Part shown: piece after piece, positions 13,895 to 15,178 of the stretch | Numbering within the stretch: position 1 is the first letter of the stretch | Layout: every line of letters starts with the position of its first letter | From: an uncultured Janibacter sp. | GTDB lineage: Bacteria; Actinomycetota; Actinomycetes; Actinomycetales; Dermatophilaceae | DNA: 15,178 nucleotides | Assembly: GCA_946222495.1 (NCBI GenBank) | Contig: CAMICF010000052.1 | Span: 1 to 15,178 of the forward strand | Reading direction: 5' to 3' | The notes under the pieces: model-generated | Told to the model about the DNA's origin: nothing | The model's input: only the letters and a program-made list of their open reading frames with translations | Database searches by the model: none | Program-made: the position numbers and the translations under genes

Positions 13895-15178
13895 GCTCCG
13901 CCACCTCGCAGCGCGGCCTCGACGTGGCGGAGACCGGCGTCGTGGTCGGTGAGGTGGAGCACGAGGACCGGGCGGTCGTGGTCCGCGAGGACCGCGGCAT
14001 CACCGCCGGCCTGCGCGGCGATGAACTCCCCGAGCGTGAAGTCCCGCCCGGGGACCGGCAGGTCCTCGCGCGGCGCGTCCGTGATCTGGAGGTAGAGGCC
14101 CGTCCGCGGCCCGCCCTTGTGGTACTGGCCGGTGGAGTGGAGGAAGCGCGGCCCCCACCCGAAGGTCACCGGTCGCTGCACGCGCGTCGCCAGGGCGTCG
14201 GCCACCCCGGCGAAGGGGGCGTCCGCCTCCCGGTCGAGGTAGGCCATGACCGCGACGTAGCCGTGCTCGGGGTCGAGGCGGGAGAGCAGAGCGTCGACGG
14301 CCGCCGGGACGGTGGTCGCCCCGTCGAGCCAGTCGCCGCCGAGGTGGCTGATCTCCACCGGACCGTCGGTCGCGTCGACCGGCGTGCTCGCGGAGGAGGA
14401 GCCGGACATGAGGTCGCGGGCGGCCTGCTTGGCGCTCTCGACGTCGGGCTGGTCGAAGGGGTTGATCCCGAGCAGTCGTCCCGCGACGGCCGTGGCGGCC
14501 TCCCAGAGGAGGAACTGGGCCCCGAGCGAGCCGCCGACGTCGATCGTGGAGGGGGAGGCGGTGGGTGCCGGTCCGCCGTCGTCATCGGTGTCGGCGACGA
14601 GCCGGACGACGGTGGCGTCCGCCGGTGCGGCGGTGGTGCCGGGGGAGTCGAGGACGACGGGCAGCAGCCCGCGCCCGTCCTTGCCGGTGGACTCGGCGAG
14701 CAGCTGCTCGGCCCAGTCGCCGAGGCCCTTGGCCGAGGTGCCGTGGTCCACGAGGTAGATCTTGTCGCGCAGCGGGACCGTGCCGGCCATGGCCGCGCCG
14801 AGCCGCAGCGCGGGGTTGGCGTCGTCGTCCTCGGCGAGCAGGTCGCTCACCGACTCGGCATCGTCGAGGAGCGCCTCGACGTCCGCCCCGGCGAGGCCGG
14901 AGGGGACGAGACCGAAGGCCGTGAGCGCGGAGTAGCGCCCACCGACCTCGGGGTCCGCGGTGACGACCCGCTGGCCCTTGGCCCGGGCGTCCTCCTCGAG
15001 CGGGCTGCCCGGGTCGGTGACGACGATGATCCGCCGTGCGGCGTCGATCCCGGCCTCGGCGAAGGCCTCCTCGAAGACCCGTCGCTGGCTGTCGGTCTCG
15101 ACCGTGGAGCCGGACTTGCTCGAGACGACGACGGCGGTGCGGTCGAGGTCGACGGCGGCCGCGCGCACGACGTCTGGG
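13891..15178 (-). CDS. pgi: Glucose-6-phosphate isomerase, 5' end cut by window edge
   Basis: Pgi interconverts glucose-6-phosphate and fructose-6-phosphate, the branch point between glycolysis and the pentose phosphate pathway. The frame runs open through the right edge (reading ...PDVVRAAAVDLDR), so the in-frame GTG at 15168 is internal and not the true start. About 428 codons are visible. Compared with a usual 540-550 residues for actinobacterial members, roughly 110-120 N-terminal residues lie outside. The sugar-phosphate-binding loop is VVSSKSGSTVET. GINPFDQPDVESAK replaces the INPFDQWGVELGK signature of classical Pgi. The C-terminus has WGPRFLHSTGQYHKGGP with a conserved histidine. This matches the tal-linked actinobacterial Pgi subtype; a transaldolase gene is expected upstream, off the window. 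A C-terminal half of a transaldolase-Pgi fusion is possible and cannot be excluded without the missing end. Confidence 0.94.
   Translation of the reverse strand, partial: PDVVRAAAVDLDRTAVVVSSKSGSTVETDSQRRVFEEAFAEAGIDAARRIIVVTDPGSPLEEDARAKGQRVVTADPEVGGRYSALTAFGLVPSGLAGADVEALLDDAESVSDLLAEDDDANPALRLGAAMAGTVPLRDKIYLVDHGTSAKGLGDWAEQLLAESTGKDGRGLLPVVLDSPGTTAAPADATVVRLVADTDDDGGPAPTASPSTIDVGGSLGAQFLLWEAATAVAGRLLGINPFDQPDVESAKQAARDLMSGSSSASTPVDATDGPVEISHLGGDWLDGATTVPAAVDALLSRLDPEHGYVAVMAYLDREADAPFAGVADALATRVQRPVTFGWGPRFLHSTGQYHKGGPRTGLYLQITDAPREDLPVPGRDFTLGEFIAAQAGGDAAVLADHDRPVLVLHLTDHDAGLRHVEAALRGGGA

Noticed and set aside
12383..14095. 570-codon plus-strand open frame opposite zwf and the end of pgi
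   Set aside because: It lies wholly antisense to zwf, which has complete catalytic motifs; its composition is a frame artefact.
15166..15168. GTG as a start codon for pgi
   Set aside because: The frame stays open to the window edge with pgi-like residues, and the N-terminal part of the family would be missing, so this GTG is internal.

Overview
This window looks like ordinary chromosome from a high-GC actinobacterium, probably a member of the Micrococcales such as the Intrasporangiaceae (placement inferred, not tested). The grounds are very GC-rich coding DNA, many GTG starts, and actinobacterial marker genes (whiA, rbpA, opcA). The gene order uvrC-rapZ-yvcK-whiA-gap-pgk-tpiA-secG, facing pgi-zwf-opcA-pgl, is also widespread in actinobacteria. 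I recognise 14 protein genes. Two are cut by the window edges. There are no RNA genes, mobile elements, CRISPR arrays or prophage genes. No gap between genes exceeds about 205 bases.

Left part (1-1744): the 3'-truncated gene for a LivJ-type branched-chain amino acid ABC transporter binding lipoprotein runs leftward. It is divergent from a small secreted Rieske [2Fe-2S] lipoprotein across a 203-bp promoter region.

Middle (1789-6605): uvrC (nucleotide excision repair), rapZ, yvcK and whiA form a compact rightward group with overlapping or nearly touching genes. rapZ-yvcK-whiA is a deeply conserved Gram-positive trio linking central carbon or cell-envelope control with the WhiA DNA-binding protein.

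Centre-right (6709-10487): gap, pgk and tpiA encode three consecutive lower/middle glycolytic steps. They are followed by secG (Sec translocon subunit) and rbpA (RNA polymerase-binding protein).

Right part (10504-15178, leftward): pgi (5' end off the window), zwf, opcA and pgl supply glucose-6-phosphate isomerisation and the first two oxidative pentose phosphate steps. Their junctions are coupled by 4-base overlaps, or nearly so. This unit converges on rbpA, with a candidate bidirectional hairpin terminator at the meeting point.

The window thus joins glycolysis/gluconeogenesis and NADPH generation back to back around secG-rbpA. I found no convincing undescribed system. The most noteworthy signals are small: overlapping alternative hairpins and a 10-codon upstream ORF in the secG leader, two apparently leaderless GTG starts, and ribosome-binding sites built across the stop codon of the upstream gene.
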